NCBI GenBank assembly: GCA_022560655.1
Contig: JADFSS010000016.1
Span: 1-33,951, forward strand
Reading direction: 5' to 3'
Length of the DNA: 33,951 nucleotides
Source of the DNA: Candidatus Neomarinimicrobiota bacterium
GTDB lineage: Bacteria; Fidelibacterota; Marinisomatia; SCGC-AAA003-L08; TS1B11
Positions within the stretch are counted from its first letter, which is position 1. Every line of letters begins with the position of its first letter. This document shows positions 5,925 to 14,781 of this stretch, piece after piece. The notes under the pieces are model-generated. The model searched no databases, was not told the DNA's origin, and saw only the letters and a list, made by a program, of their open reading frames with translations. The position numbers were made by a program, and so were the translations under genes.

Positions 5925-7418
5925 ATGAAGCGCAATGGGAGCAACCGAAGCAGCATGACCTTCGACCAGTTCAGTGACCTTGCCCAACGGCATACCGCTG
6001 TGCCGGTATACCGCAAAGTTCTGGCCGACCTCCTTACACCGGTGGGAGCCTACATGCTCCTTACCCGGCGCTATGGGCCTGCTGTCCTGCTTGAATCTGT
6101 CGACCGGGGCCGGCAGCTGGCGCGGTATTCCTACATCTGCGTGAATCCGAGCCGTACGCTGACGAGCGCCGACGGCCAGACTACGCTGCGAAACGGCTCG
6201 GTCCGAGAGGAATTACAGGTCCCCTTCCTGACCAGCCTGCGAGACCAGCTGGCCGAGTACCGGGCTCCCCGTCTGCCGGATATCCCCGATTTTTACGGTG
6301 GTTGGGTGGGGTACCTGGGCTACGAGACCGCAGCCTGGCTGGAAGCTATCCCCATTCATTCCGCTGACGATGCAGACATCCCCGACGCCGTATTCATGCT
6401 TTTCGATACGGTCATGGCCTTTGACCACCTCAAGCGGGAAGTGATTATCTGCCACACAACATTGGTGGACCAGGCGGAGCCGCTGGAGCCACAGTACGAA
6501 GCCGCGCTTGCGCTGGTGGATGAACTTGGTGCGGCGCTACACACCGATATCGATTACCAGACGCCTGCAACCGTAGGCCACAGCGTACTCGAGAGTAATA
6601 TGACGCAGACAGGGTACATGTCAGCGGTGGTGCGGGCTAAAGACCATATCGTGGCGGGGGATGTTTTTCAACTGGTGCTGAGCCAGCGCTTCAGCAGGAA
6701 GAGCAAGGTGCAGCCGCTGACCCTCTATCGCGCTCTACGCAGCATCAACCCGTCCCCCTACATGTTCCTGCTGGAGCTGGATGACTTCGCGGTGATTGGG
6801 GCGTCGCCGGAACTGCTGGTCACCGTCGACCAGGGCGTCATGGAGGTGCGCCCGATTGCCGGGACGCGACCCAGGGGGGCCAGCCAGAGCGAGGATGCCC
6901 AGCTGGCCGAGGAGCTGCTGGCTGATGAGAAGGAACGAGCCGAACATCTCATGCTGGTAGACCTGGGCCGCAACGACGTGGGGCGGGTGAGCCGGTTCAA
7001 GTCGGTGTCGGTGAAGGAATTCATGGTGGTGGAGCAGTACAGCCACGTGATGCATATTGTCAGCGACATTCAAGGGGAGCTTGCCGACGGCCATGACGCG
7101 CTGGATGCCCTGGCGGCCGGCTTTCCCGCCGGCACGGTGACCGGCGCACCCAAGATACGGGCCATGGAACTGATCCACGAGCTGGAGCCTGACCGGCGGG
7201 GCATCTATGCCGGCGCCGTGGGCTACATGGATTTCCTGGGCAATCTGAACACCTGTCTCGCTATCCGGACCATGCTGCTCAAGGACGGGGTGGTGAGTTT
7301 TCAGAGCGGTGCGGGGATCGTGGCCGATTCCGACCCCGGCAGGGAGTATGACGAAACGGTGAGCAAGGCCGAAGCGATCATGCAGGCGGTGGATTTTGCG
7401 GAGCGGGGGCTGCAATGA
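5925..7418 (+). CDS. trpE: Anthranilate synthase component I
   Basis: With TrpG this makes anthranilate from chorismate and glutamine, the first Trp step. The 497-residue chorismate-binding enzyme shows KDHIVAGDVFQLVLSQRF, VRPIAGTRPRG, LVDLGRNDVGRVS, FPAGTVTGAPKIRAMELI and a C-terminal GAGIVADSDPGREYDET. LLES at residues 55-58 keeps the serine known to mediate Trp feedback inhibition in enteric TrpE, so allosteric control by Trp is likely. The ATG at 5925 directly abuts the terminator T-run and uses AGGG in the hairpin's 3' arm as the best Shine-Dalgarno. A second ATG at 5955 (MTFDQF) fits the usual family N-terminus but has no well-spaced site. The gene overlaps trpG by 4 nt. Confidence 0.97.
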   Translation: MKRNGSNRSSMTFDQFSDLAQRHTAVPVYRKVLADLLTPVGAYMLLTRRYGPAVLLESVDRGRQLARYSYICVNPSRTLTSADGQTTLRNGSVREELQVPFLTSLRDQLAEYRAPRLPDIPDFYGGWVGYLGYETAAWLEAIPIHSADDADIPDAVFMLFDTVMAFDHLKREVIICHTTLVDQAEPLEPQYEAALALVDELGAALHTDIDYQTPATVGHSVLESNMTQTGYMSAVVRAKDHIVAGDVFQLVLSQRFSRKSKVQPLTLYRALRSINPSPYMFLLELDDFAVIGASPELLVTVDQGVMEVRPIAGTRPRGASQSEDAQLAEELLADEKERAEHLMLVDLGRNDVGRVSRFKSVSVKEFMVVEQYSHVMHIVSDIQGELADGHDALDALAAGFPAGTVTGAPKIRAMELIHELEPDRRGIYAGAVGYMDFLGNLNTCLAIRTMLLKDGVVSFQSGAGIVADSDPGREYDETVSKAEAIMQAVDFAERGLQ

Positions 7419-7984
7419 TCCTGGTGGTGGATAACTACGACTCCTTTACCTACAACCTGGTGCAATATATCGGTGAGTTCGACGCGGATGTGAAAGTGGT
7501 GCGTAACGACGCGCTGACGGTGGAGGAGATACGACGGCTGGGTCCGGAGAAGATCGTCATATCCCCCGGGCCGGGGCGACCGGAGGATGCCGGTTTGTCG
7601 GTGGAACTGGTGCGGACCTTAGGGCCCACCTGCCCCATCCTGGGCGTATGCCTGGGACACCAGGCCGTGGCGCTGGCTTACAACGGTGCGGTGGTGCAGG
7701 CGCCGGAAATCATGCACGGCAAGCTGTCAACCATTGAGCATAACGGCGGCCCGCTGTATGCTGACATCCCTTCGCCCATTCAGGGGACGCGCTACCATTC
7801 GCTGGTGGTGGATGAGGGTTCGCTGCCGCCGGAGCTGGTGGTGAACGCCCGGAGCGAATCGGGGCTGGTGATGGGCTTCGCGCATCGCCGCCACCCGGTG
7901 GTGGGCCTGCAGTTTCACCCCGAGTCGATCCTAACGGATTATGGACTGCAAATCATTGAAAACTTCATCCTGAGGTTCCCTTGA
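7415..7984 (+). CDS. trpG: Anthranilate synthase component II, glutamine amidotransferase
   Basis: This 189-residue class I glutaminase releases ammonia from glutamine for TrpE. It begins MILVVDNYDSFTYNLVQY. The nucleophile Cys79 is in GVCLGHQ, and the partners His168 and Glu170 are in LQFHPES; PGPGRPEDAG at 51-60 forms part of the oxyanion region. It is monofunctional, not fused to TrpD as in enteric bacteria. An ATGA overlap links it to trpE, and another 4-nt overlap links it to trpD. An identical enzyme could also serve p-aminobenzoate synthesis (PabA), which cannot be excluded from sequence. Confidence 0.96.
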   Translation: MILVVDNYDSFTYNLVQYIGEFDADVKVVRNDALTVEEIRRLGPEKIVISPGPGRPEDAGLSVELVRTLGPTCPILGVCLGHQAVALAYNGAVVQAPEIMHGKLSTIEHNGGPLYADIPSPIQGTRYHSLVVDEGSLPPELVVNARSESGLVMGFAHRRHPVVGLQFHPESILTDYGLQIIENFILRFP

Positions 7985-8979
7985 GGGACGTCCTGAACAA
8001 GCTGCTGGAGCGGGAAGAATTGACCCTGAGCGAGGCGCGGGAAACCATGCTGCAAATCATGTCGGGCGCATTTGACGACGTGCAGATGGCCGGTTTTCTG
8101 GTGGCCCTCAGGGCTAAGGGGGAGACCGCTACCGAGATCGCCGGATTCGCTCAGGCCATGCGGGAAAACATGGTGAAAGTGCCGGTCACAGTGGAGGCCA
8201 TCGACATGTGTGGCACCGGGGGCGACGCCAAGGGTACCTTCAATATCTCGACGGTGGCCTCGTTTATTGTCGCGGGGGCGGGGGTGCCGGTGGCCAAACA
8301 CGGCAATCGCTCCATCACCAGCAGTTCGGGGTCGGCGGACGTGCTGGCGGCACTGGGGGTGGACATCGAGATGGCGCCGGAAAAGGTTGGGCGGGCGGTG
8401 GAGACATTGGGACTGGGGTTCATGTTCGCGCCCGTGCTGCACCCGGCCATGCGCCACGTCATGCCGGCCCGGAAGGGGCTGGGCATACGCACGGTGTTCA
8501 ACCTGCTGGGGCCGCTCAGCAACCCTGCGGGCGTCCGGCGGCAGGTGGTGGGGGTTTTCGACGGCACGCTCACCGAAACGCTGGCCGAAGTGTTTAGGAT
8601 ACTGGGCGCCCGGACAGCGTTGCTGGTCCACGGCGAGGACGGGCTGGACGAGCTGACCACCACCGCTGCCACCGGCGTCAGTGAGCTAAAGGATTCGGGC
8701 GACATCACGTCGTTTACGGTCCATGCAGGCAGCCTGGGGCTGCCGCGCGCGTCGCTGGATGATCTGCAGGGGGGCTCCCCGGAGGAGAATGCCGTCATCA
8801 CTCAGGAGATTCTCCAGGGGCAAAAGGGCCCCAGGCGGGATATCGTCCTGCTCAACGCGGCGGCCGGGCTGAAGGTGGGGGGCAAGGCCGCCGACCTGCA
8901 GGAGGGGCTGGTCCTGGCGGCCGAGTCGATTGACAGTGGCCGAGCCTTGAAAGTATTAAACGAGTTGGTGGAGTTCTAG
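7981..8979 (+). CDS. trpD: Anthranilate phosphoribosyltransferase
   Basis: This transfers phosphoribose from PRPP to anthranilate. The 332-residue protein carries the family signatures CGTGGD (77-82), KHGNR (106-110), SGSADVLAALG (116-126) and NLLGPLSNP. It starts with TTG at 7981, within the TTGA overlap with trpG's stop and just downstream of TGAGG. Its TAG stop is followed directly by the trpC ATG in the same frame. The length is normal for the stand-alone enzyme. Confidence 0.97.
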   Translation: MRDVLNKLLEREELTLSEARETMLQIMSGAFDDVQMAGFLVALRAKGETATEIAGFAQAMRENMVKVPVTVEAIDMCGTGGDAKGTFNISTVASFIVAGAGVPVAKHGNRSITSSSGSADVLAALGVDIEMAPEKVGRAVETLGLGFMFAPVLHPAMRHVMPARKGLGIRTVFNLLGPLSNPAGVRRQVVGVFDGTLTETLAEVFRILGARTALLVHGEDGLDELTTTAATGVSELKDSGDITSFTVHAGSLGLPRASLDDLQGGSPEENAVITQEILQGQKGPRRDIVLLNAAAGLKVGGKAADLQEGLVLAAESIDSGRALKVLNELVEF

Positions 8980-9771
8980 ATGTCTCTGCTCGGCGAGATC
9001 ATCGCCCACAAAGAGGTTGAGGTCCGCGGCCGGGAGCAGCGCCTACCGCTGCCGGCGCTACCTCCGCGACGGGACTCGGTGCGGGACTTCGCCGCAGCAC
9101 TGGCCCGCCCCGGTTTGCAGGTGATTGCCGAGGTGAAACGAAAATCACCCTCCCAGGGGACCCTTAACGATCAGGTGCGGCCGGCCGAGTTGGGCAGGGC
9201 CTATGAGGAGGCGGGGGCGGCGGCCATCTCGGTGCTCACCGATACGGCCTACTTCGGTGGTAGTTTGGAGCACCTGGCGGAGGTGCGCGCGGCGGTGACC
9301 GTGCCTGTGCTCAGGAAAGATTTCATCATCGGCGAGTACCAGGTGCACGAATCCTACAGCGCGGGGGCCGATGCCATTCTGCTCATCGCCGACGCACTGG
9401 ATGGACCCACGCTGGAGCGGCTCGCCGGGCTGGCCCAAGCGCTGGGGCTGCACCTGCTGGTGGAGGGCTACAGCGACGAAAGTCTGGCCCGCATAGCGCG
9501 GCTGGCGCCGCCGGTGGCAGGCATCAATTCACGGGACCTCACGACGATGGAGGTGAACCTTGAGGCGCTGCTGGAGCGGCGTATTCTCCTGCCCCCGGGC
9601 GCGCTCCATGTAGCCGAATCGGGCATCGGCAGCCCGGGCGACCTGCGGCGAGTCAGCGCGGCAGGCTACCACGGGGCGCTCATCGGCACGGCTCTGCTCA
9701 CAGGCGGCGACCCGGGCGCCACACTGCGACGCTTTTTGTCAGCCCTGACCCAGGTGGAGGTGGAGAAATGA
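8980..9771 (+). CDS. trpC: Indole-3-glycerol phosphate synthase
   Basis: This closes the indole ring by converting CdRP to indole-3-glycerol phosphate. The 263-residue TIM barrel shows IAEVKRKSPS (Glu51, Lys53), LTDTAYFGGSLEHL, LRKDFII with the catalytic-type Lys113, GINSRDL and AESGI. It is separate from TrpF, unlike the enteric fusion. It abuts trpD (TAG then ATG, same frame) and overlaps trpF by 4 nt. Confidence 0.97.
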   Translation: MSLLGEIIAHKEVEVRGREQRLPLPALPPRRDSVRDFAAALARPGLQVIAEVKRKSPSQGTLNDQVRPAELGRAYEEAGAAAISVLTDTAYFGGSLEHLAEVRAAVTVPVLRKDFIIGEYQVHESYSAGADAILLIADALDGPTLERLAGLAQALGLHLLVEGYSDESLARIARLAPPVAGINSRDLTTMEVNLEALLERRILLPPGALHVAESGIGSPGDLRRVSAAGYHGALIGTALLTGGDPGATLRRFLSALTQVEVEK

Positions 9772-10403
9772 TCGCTGTAAAAATCTGCGGCATCACCCGC
9801 GTGGAGGACGCCCAGCTGGCGTCCGACCTGGGGGCGGTGGCACTGGGCTTTATCTGCTACCCCTTGAGCCCGCGCTATGTAACTCCGGCCAAAGCGACGG
9901 CTATCGTCGGCGAGCTGGATGCAGGTATCCGGAAGGTAGGGGTGTTTGTGAATGCGCCGCCAGGTGAGATCAACGCCGTCGTCCGTAAGGTGGGGCTGGA
10001 TATGGCGCAGCTCAGCGGCTCGGAATCGCCGGAGGAGTGCCAGCAGATTGATGTGCCCGTTATCAAGGCGGTGCGCGTGGGCCTGGATTTCAACCCCGCT
10101 GTTGCCGCCAGCTTCGACGTGCACGCCATCATGGTCGATACGTACAACCCGAGCCTCTACGGCGGCACTGGAGAAACCTTTGACTGGTCACGATTGGATC
10201 GGGACGTATTTGTCCAGCCCATGATTCTCTCGGGCGGCCTGCACCCGGAGAATATCCTACAAGGCATTGAGGCCCTGCGTCCCGACGCAGTGGATGTAAA
10301 CAGCGGCGTGGAGACCAGCCCCGGCGTGAAAGACCCCGCCAAGCTGGAGCGGCTGTTCAGCGTCTTGAAACCCACCGAGGCCAGCAGCGTCCATGTCTTC
10401 TGA
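9768..10403 (+). CDS. trpF: Phosphoribosylanthranilate isomerase
   Basis: This catalyses the Amadori rearrangement of phosphoribosylanthranilate to CdRP. The 211-residue barrel starts [15 protein letters not shown] with the catalytic-type Cys7. Asp124 is in IMVDT, followed by [20 protein letters not shown] and [15 protein letters not shown] supply the phosphate-binding end. The usual QLHG reads QLSG here. The start overlaps trpC by 4 nt and the end overlaps trpB by 11 nt. Confidence 0.96.
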   Translation: MIAVKICGITRVEDAQLASDLGAVALGFICYPLSPRYVTPAKATAIVGELDAGIRKVGVFVNAPPGEINAVVRKVGLDMAQLSGSESPEECQQIDVPVIKAVRVGLDFNPAVAASFDVHAIMVDTYNPSLYGGTGETFDWSRLDRDVFVQPMILSGGLHPENILQGIEALRPDAVDVNSGVETSPGVKDPAKLERLFSVLKPTEASSVHVF

Positions 10404-11607
10404 TGTGACCAGCAGCCGTTACGCACAGCCGGACAGCCGCGGGCGTTACGGCGATTACGGTGGCCAGTATGTGCCGGAGACCCTGCTCCCGGCCCTGAAC
10501 GAGCTGGCAGCAGCTTATGCCGAGGCGCAGGCCGACCCGGCTTTCCAGACCGAGCTGGACCACCTGTGGCAACACTATGCCGGTCGGCCGACCCCCTTGT
10601 ATTACGCCGAGCGCCTCAGCGACCAGCTGGGCATCGGACTTTATCTGAAGCGGGAAGACCTGGCCCACACCGGCGCTCATAAGATCAACAATGCGCTGGG
10701 GCAGGTGCTGCTGGCCCGGCGCATGGGCAAGCGCCGTCTCATCGCCGAAACGGGGGCAGGTCAGCACGGGGTAGCAACGGCAACCGTGGCGGCGCGCTTT
10801 GGCATGGACTGCGTCGTCTACATGGGCGCGGAGGACATGCGGCGCCAGAGGTTAAACGTGTTCCGCATGGAGCTGCTGGGAGCCGAGGTCCGCGCCGTCA
10901 CCAGTGGCACCCGCACGTTGAAGGACGCCACCAGCGAAGCCCTGCGCCACTGGGTGGCCCATGTGGAGGACAGCTACTATCTGCTCGGATCGGTGGTAGG
11001 CCCGCACCCCTATCCGCTGCTGGTGCGGGATTTTCAATCGGTGATCGGGCGGGAGACCCGTGAGCAATACGCCGAGCAAGTGGGCGGGCTGCCCGATGTT
11101 CTCATCGCCTGCGTGGGCGGCGGCAGCAATGCGCTGGGGCTGTTCCATCCCTTCCTGGACGACCCTGTGCAGATGATTGGCGTGGAAGCCGCCGGAAAGG
11201 GGCTCGCCTCCGGGGCCCACGCTGCAACCCTCGCGCGGGGCAGCAAAGGGGTGCTGCACGGCGCCGCCAGCTACCTGCTTCAATCCGCTGATGGGCAGGT
11301 ACAATTGCCCCATTCCATCAGCGCCGGTCTGGACTACCCCGGCGTGGGGCCGGAGCACAGTTACCTGAAAGACCTGGGCCGGGTAGCATACCTCACCGCC
11401 AGCGATGATGAGGCGCTGGCCGCCATGCGGTGGCTCACCGAAAGCGAGGGCATCCTGCCGGCGCTGGAGACGGCCCATGCCCTGGCCGTCCTGCAACAGC
11501 GCAAAATTGACCTGGCCGCAGGGAGCGACGTGGTCCTGTGCCTGTCAGGGCGGGGCGACAAAGACGTGCAGACCGTTGCGGACGCCCTGGGGAGCCCGGT
11601 GTCATGA
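10393..11607 (+). CDS. trpB: Tryptophan synthase beta chain
   Basis: This PLP enzyme joins indole and serine to form Trp. The 404-residue protein shows [15 protein letters not shown], the PLP lysine Lys97 in HTGAHKINN, the catalytic-type Glu119 in [11 protein letters not shown], and [10 protein letters not shown] for the cofactor phosphate. It is the classical TrpB1 type that pairs with TrpA, encoded directly after it with an ATGA overlap. The ATG at 10393 lies inside the end of trpF. Confidence 0.97.
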   Translation: MSSDVTSSRYAQPDSRGRYGDYGGQYVPETLLPALNELAAAYAEAQADPAFQTELDHLWQHYAGRPTPLYYAERLSDQLGIGLYLKREDLAHTGAHKINNALGQVLLARRMGKRRLIAETGAGQHGVATATVAARFGMDCVVYMGAEDMRRQRLNVFRMELLGAEVRAVTSGTRTLKDATSEALRHWVAHVEDSYYLLGSVVGPHPYPLLVRDFQSVIGRETREQYAEQVGGLPDVLIACVGGGSNALGLFHPFLDDPVQMIGVEAAGKGLASGAHAATLARGSKGVLHGAASYLLQSADGQVQLPHSISAGLDYPGVGPEHSYLKDLGRVAYLTASDDEALAAMRWLTESEGILPALETAHALAVLQQRKIDLAAGSDVVLCLSGRGDKDVQTVADALGSPVS

Positions 11608-12407
11608 GGCGCATCGCGGAGCTGTTTCACTCCCCGGGCAAGAAACTCATCCCGTTTATCACGGCCGGGTTCCCCAGCCTGGACAGCACCCTGCCACTCG
11701 TGCTGGCAGCGGAGCAGGCCGGCGCCCACATGGTGGAGTTGGGCGTGCCTTTCTCCGACCCTATGGCGGACGGCCCGGTGATTCAGCAGACCAGCCAAAC
11801 GGCGCTGGAAAACGGCGTTACGCTGCCGTGGATTTTGGACACGGTGTCGGCCATTCGCAAGCAGTCGCGCATCCCGTTGATCCTCATGGGCTATGTCAAT
11901 CCATTGCTACGGATGGGTCTGGAAACTTTTTTGTCCCGGGCCAAAGAGGCGGGTGTTGACGGCATCATTATCCCTGACCTACCTCCCGAGGAAGGGACCG
12001 AACTGTTCGAGGGTGCCCGTGAGCGCATGCTCAGCACCATATTTCTGGTGGCTCCCAACACTCCTGACCAGCGTATCCAGCAGCTGTCGCGGGAGGCGGA
12101 GGACCTGCTGTACGCCGTCTCCATACTGGGCGTCACGGGCTCGGTCCTGGCGGCGCAACAACAGTTGGACGCCTACCTGGACCGGGTGCGGGCGGCATCG
12201 GATGCGCCCTTTGTGGTTGGTTTCGGCGTGGCAACCCCAGACGACGTCAGCCGGGTCGCCGCCAAGGCGGACGGCGTGGTGGTGGGCAGTGCCCTGCTGG
12301 CTCGCCTGCAAACTGCCTCCGACCCGGTAGACGAGGCGCACCGCTACCTGCAGTCCCTGGCCGCGGCACTGCCCGCTGCGGGCCCATCTATAGAGGCAGG
12401 GACATGA
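11604..12407 (+). CDS. trpA: Tryptophan synthase alpha chain
   Basis: This cleaves indole-3-glycerol phosphate to indole, which is channelled to TrpB. The start is the ATG at 11604 in the ATGA overlap with trpB; the frame is open further upstream but that part is not TrpA-like. The 267-residue barrel shows FITAGFPS and [15 protein letters not shown] with Glu45 and Asp56 at the positions of the E. coli catalytic Glu49 and Asp60. It also shows [20 protein letters not shown] and [11 protein letters not shown]. It overlaps pheA by 4 nt. Confidence 0.97.
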   Translation: MRRIAELFHSPGKKLIPFITAGFPSLDSTLPLVLAAEQAGAHMVELGVPFSDPMADGPVIQQTSQTALENGVTLPWILDTVSAIRKQSRIPLILMGYVNPLLRMGLETFLSRAKEAGVDGIIIPDLPPEEGTELFEGARERMLSTIFLVAPNTPDQRIQQLSREAEDLLYAVSILGVTGSVLAAQQQLDAYLDRVRAASDAPFVVGFGVATPDDVSRVAAKADGVVVGSALLARLQTASDPVDEAHRYLQSLAAALPAAGPSIEAGT

Positions 12408-13006
12408 AAGCACAGCCGCGCACCAGCATTGGCGTGCAGGGCGTTGAGGGGAGTTTCAGCGAGGAGGCGGCGCAGGAGTTCGCCAGCCGACACGGTTATG
12501 AGGACCCCGAATTGGTGTACCTCGTGACCTCGGCGCGGGTGCTGGGGGCCGTTGACGCAGGCGAGGTGGAGGCGGGGGTCATGGCCATGGAAAACGCGCA
12601 GGGGGGCGTTGTCATCGAGAGCATCTACGCCCTGGCCGGTTACCGCTGCGACGTCATCGAGCTGTTTCACCTGCACGTGGAACAGAGTCTGCTGGGCAGG
12701 CCGGGAATGACGCAAGGGGACATCACAGCGATTCATTCCCACCCGCAGGCCCTGCGGCAGTGCCGGGAATATCTGGCCGACAAATTTTGGACCAGACCCC
12801 TGATTGATGAGGACGACACGGCCTATGCTGCCAAGCGCCTCGCCAATGGCGAGTTGGCCGAGACGGCGGCAATTATTGGGAGCCGTCGTTGCGCTGAACT
12901 GTATGGACTCGAGGTTCTGGTCCGGGGCATTCAGGACCTGAAAAATAACCTGACCCTATTCCTGGGAGTTCGGAAATGGCGACCGAGCCGGAACGACCAG
13001 CCGTAA
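12404..13006 (+). CDS. pheA: Prephenate (or arogenate) dehydratase, catalytic domain only, divergent
   Basis: This is the committed Phe-branch enzyme. It removes water and CO2 from prephenate (giving phenylpyruvate) or from arogenate (giving Phe directly). The 200-residue protein covers only the catalytic domain; the C-terminal ACT domain that binds Phe in most homologues is absent. Recognisable motifs are GVEGSFSEEAA (13-23), MENAQGGVV (62-70), SHPQALRQC (112-120) and NNLTLF (181-186). Two hallmark motifs are altered: the usual ENS reads ENA, and the catalytic TRF reads TLF (184-186), keeping the Thr but losing the Arg. Its context between trpA and tyrA (31-nt overlap with tyrA) supports the role. 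Activity is likely but the changes are worth testing. Confidence 0.82.
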   Translation: MKAQPRTSIGVQGVEGSFSEEAAQEFASRHGYEDPELVYLVTSARVLGAVDAGEVEAGVMAMENAQGGVVIESIYALAGYRCDVIELFHLHVEQSLLGRPGMTQGDITAIHSHPQALRQCREYLADKFWTRPLIDEDDTAYAAKRLANGELAETAAIIGSRRCAELYGLEVLVRGIQDLKNNLTLFLGVRKWRPSRNDQP

Positions 13007-13731
13007 GCATTATCGGCTTCGGGCGGTTCGGACCGGTGCTATCCCGCCTGCTGGGTGGGGGCTTTGAGGTGCTGGCTTATGATACTGGTGAAATCGGCGC
13101 GCGGGCCGAAGAAGCGGGCGCGCGCGTGGTCAGCTGGGACGAGGCGACCGCCGCCGCTACGATCTTCGTGGCGGTGCCCATCCGGCGATTCAAGGAAGTG
13201 ATCAACGACCTGGTGGCTCAAGTCAAGCCGGGCACCACCGTCCTGGACGTTTGCTCAGTGAAGGTTTATCCGGCCACGGTGATGAGGGAATACTTCCAGT
13301 CCGACATCACGACCATTGCCTCGCACCCGCTGTTCGGCCCCGATTCGTACACCGCGGGATTCCAGGGCCTGAATATGATGATGCACCCGGTCTCCCCGCG
13401 GGGACTGGCCTACGAGGCATGGACACAGTATTTCAGCGATCAAGGGTTGCGGGTGCTGGAGATGTCGCCGGAAGAGCACGACCGGCTGGCCGCCCGTAGC
13501 CAGGGGATTACCCACTTCATCGGGCGGGTACTGAAGGAATTTGGCATGGCCCCCACCAATATCGACACGGAGGGTTTCCGGGACCTTCAGATGGTTGTGG
13601 AGCAGACCTGCCACGACAGCTTTGAACTGTTCCACGACCTGGAGAATTTTAACCCCTACACTACCGAGATGGTCGCTGACGTCGTCAGCGCCATGGAGCA
13701 GGTGAAGCTGGCCATAGCGAGGAGGGACTAG
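12976..13731 (+). CDS. tyrA: Prephenate/arogenate dehydrogenase, plant-like TyrA
   Basis: This is the oxidative decarboxylase of the Tyr branch. An N-terminal Rossmann fold shows IIGFGRFG (GxGxxG at 14-19). It is followed by VAVPIRRF, LDVCSVKVYP, SHPLFGPDS and ARSQGITHFIGRVL. The late TNIDTEGFRDLQMVVEQTCHDSFELF closely resembles, from memory, plant arogenate dehydrogenases (INTKGY...CSDSFDLY). That suggests arogenate may be the substrate, but specificity cannot be fixed by eye. At 251 residues it has no ACT domain and no fused chorismate mutase. GGGAG lies 7 nt before the ATG. Its TAG stop is followed directly by the aroF ATG in the same frame. Confidence 0.88.
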   Translation: MATEPERPAVSIIGFGRFGPVLSRLLGGGFEVLAYDTGEIGARAEEAGARVVSWDEATAAATIFVAVPIRRFKEVINDLVAQVKPGTTVLDVCSVKVYPATVMREYFQSDITTIASHPLFGPDSYTAGFQGLNMMMHPVSPRGLAYEAWTQYFSDQGLRVLEMSPEEHDRLAARSQGITHFIGRVLKEFGMAPTNIDTEGFRDLQMVVEQTCHDSFELFHDLENFNPYTTEMVADVVSAMEQVKLAIARRD

Positions 13732-14778
13732 ATGCTGGTCATCATGGACCCGCGCGCCACGGAAGCCGACATCCAGCGGGTGAAGGAGCGGATTCAGGAG
13801 CTGGGCTACACGGCCCACCCCATTCCCGGCGCCTCGCGTCTGGCCATCGGGGTGACGGGCAACCGGGGCATCGAGGACCGCATTTACCTGGAGGGGCTAC
13901 CGGGGGTGCAACAGGTGATTCCGGTGACCAAGCCCTACAAGCTGGCGAGCCGGGAGACGCGTCCCGAAAATTCTGTGGTGAAGGTCGGTGAGGCGAGTTT
14001 CGGTGACGGTTCGGTGGCCATGATCGCCGGTCCGTGCGCCGTGGAGAGTCGCGATCAGACCCTGCGTATCGCCGAACGCGTGGCCGAACTGGGTGCCCAT
14101 ATGCTTCGGGGGGGCGCCTACAAGCCCCGGACTTCGCCGTATGCCTTTCAGGGGCTGGGGGAGACCGGCCTGGAGATTCTTGCCGAGGCCCGCGAGCAGA
14201 CCGGATTGCCCGTTGTGACCGAAGTGGTGGACGCCAGTCAGGCGCCCGTGGTAGCGCAATATGTCGATATGCTGCAAATCGGCACCCGGAACATGCAGAA
14301 TTTCGAGCTGCTCAAGGAGGTGGGCAAGCTGGGCATGCCGGTGCTGCTGAAGCGGGGCATGAGCGCAACTCTTGATGAAACCCTCATGTCGGCAGAGTAC
14401 CTCATGTCTCACGGCACGCACGCCGTGGTCATCTGTGAGCGGGGGGTGCGAACCTTCGCCAGCCATGCCCGCAGCACACTGGATGTGAGCGTGATCCCGG
14501 CACTGAAGAGATTAAGCCATCTGCCCATCATTGTGGATCCCAGCCATGCCAGCGGTAACCGGACCAGCGTTATTCCCCTGGCCATGGCAGGGGTAGGCGC
14601 CGGCGCCGACGGCTTGATGGTGGACGTACATGACGACCCCGAGCACGCGCTGGTGGATGGCCCGCAGGCCCTGTTGCCGGAAGATTTCCGTGAGCTGATG
14701 GCCCTGCTGGGTAAGGTGGTCCCAGCCCTGGGGAGAACGTTCCTGGTAGCCCGGGCGAAGAAGCAGGAGGCTCATTAG
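13732..14778 (+). CDS. aroF: 3-deoxy-7-phosphoheptulonate (DAHP) synthase, type I beta with N-terminal regulatory domain
   Basis: This is the first shikimate-pathway step, condensing erythrose 4-phosphate and PEP. The 348-residue protein has a ferredoxin/ACT-like N-terminal domain (about residues 1-75: MLVIMDPRATEADIQRVKERI...), then the barrel with IAGPCAVES, GGAYKPRTSPYAFQGLG, QIGTRNMQNFELL, KRGMSAT, CERGVRTF and IVDPSHASGNR. In the Thermotoga homologue this N-terminal domain gives feedback inhibition by aromatic amino acids, so it may be the allosteric entry control here. The gene abuts tyrA and is 3 nt from aroA. Confidence 0.95.
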   Translation: MLVIMDPRATEADIQRVKERIQELGYTAHPIPGASRLAIGVTGNRGIEDRIYLEGLPGVQQVIPVTKPYKLASRETRPENSVVKVGEASFGDGSVAMIAGPCAVESRDQTLRIAERVAELGAHMLRGGAYKPRTSPYAFQGLGETGLEILAEAREQTGLPVVTEVVDASQAPVVAQYVDMLQIGTRNMQNFELLKEVGKLGMPVLLKRGMSATLDETLMSAEYLMSHGTHAVVICERGVRTFASHARSTLDVSVIPALKRLSHLPIIVDPSHASGNRTSVIPLAMAGVGAGADGLMVDVHDDPEHALVDGPQALLPEDFRELMALLGKVVPALGRTFLVARAKKQEAH

Positions 14779-14781
14779 CCC

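Noticed and set aside
11538-11603. Upstream extension of trpA within trpB
   Set aside because: The 22 extra residues are the trpB sequence read in another frame; the ATGA overlap at 11604 gives the normal TrpA start.
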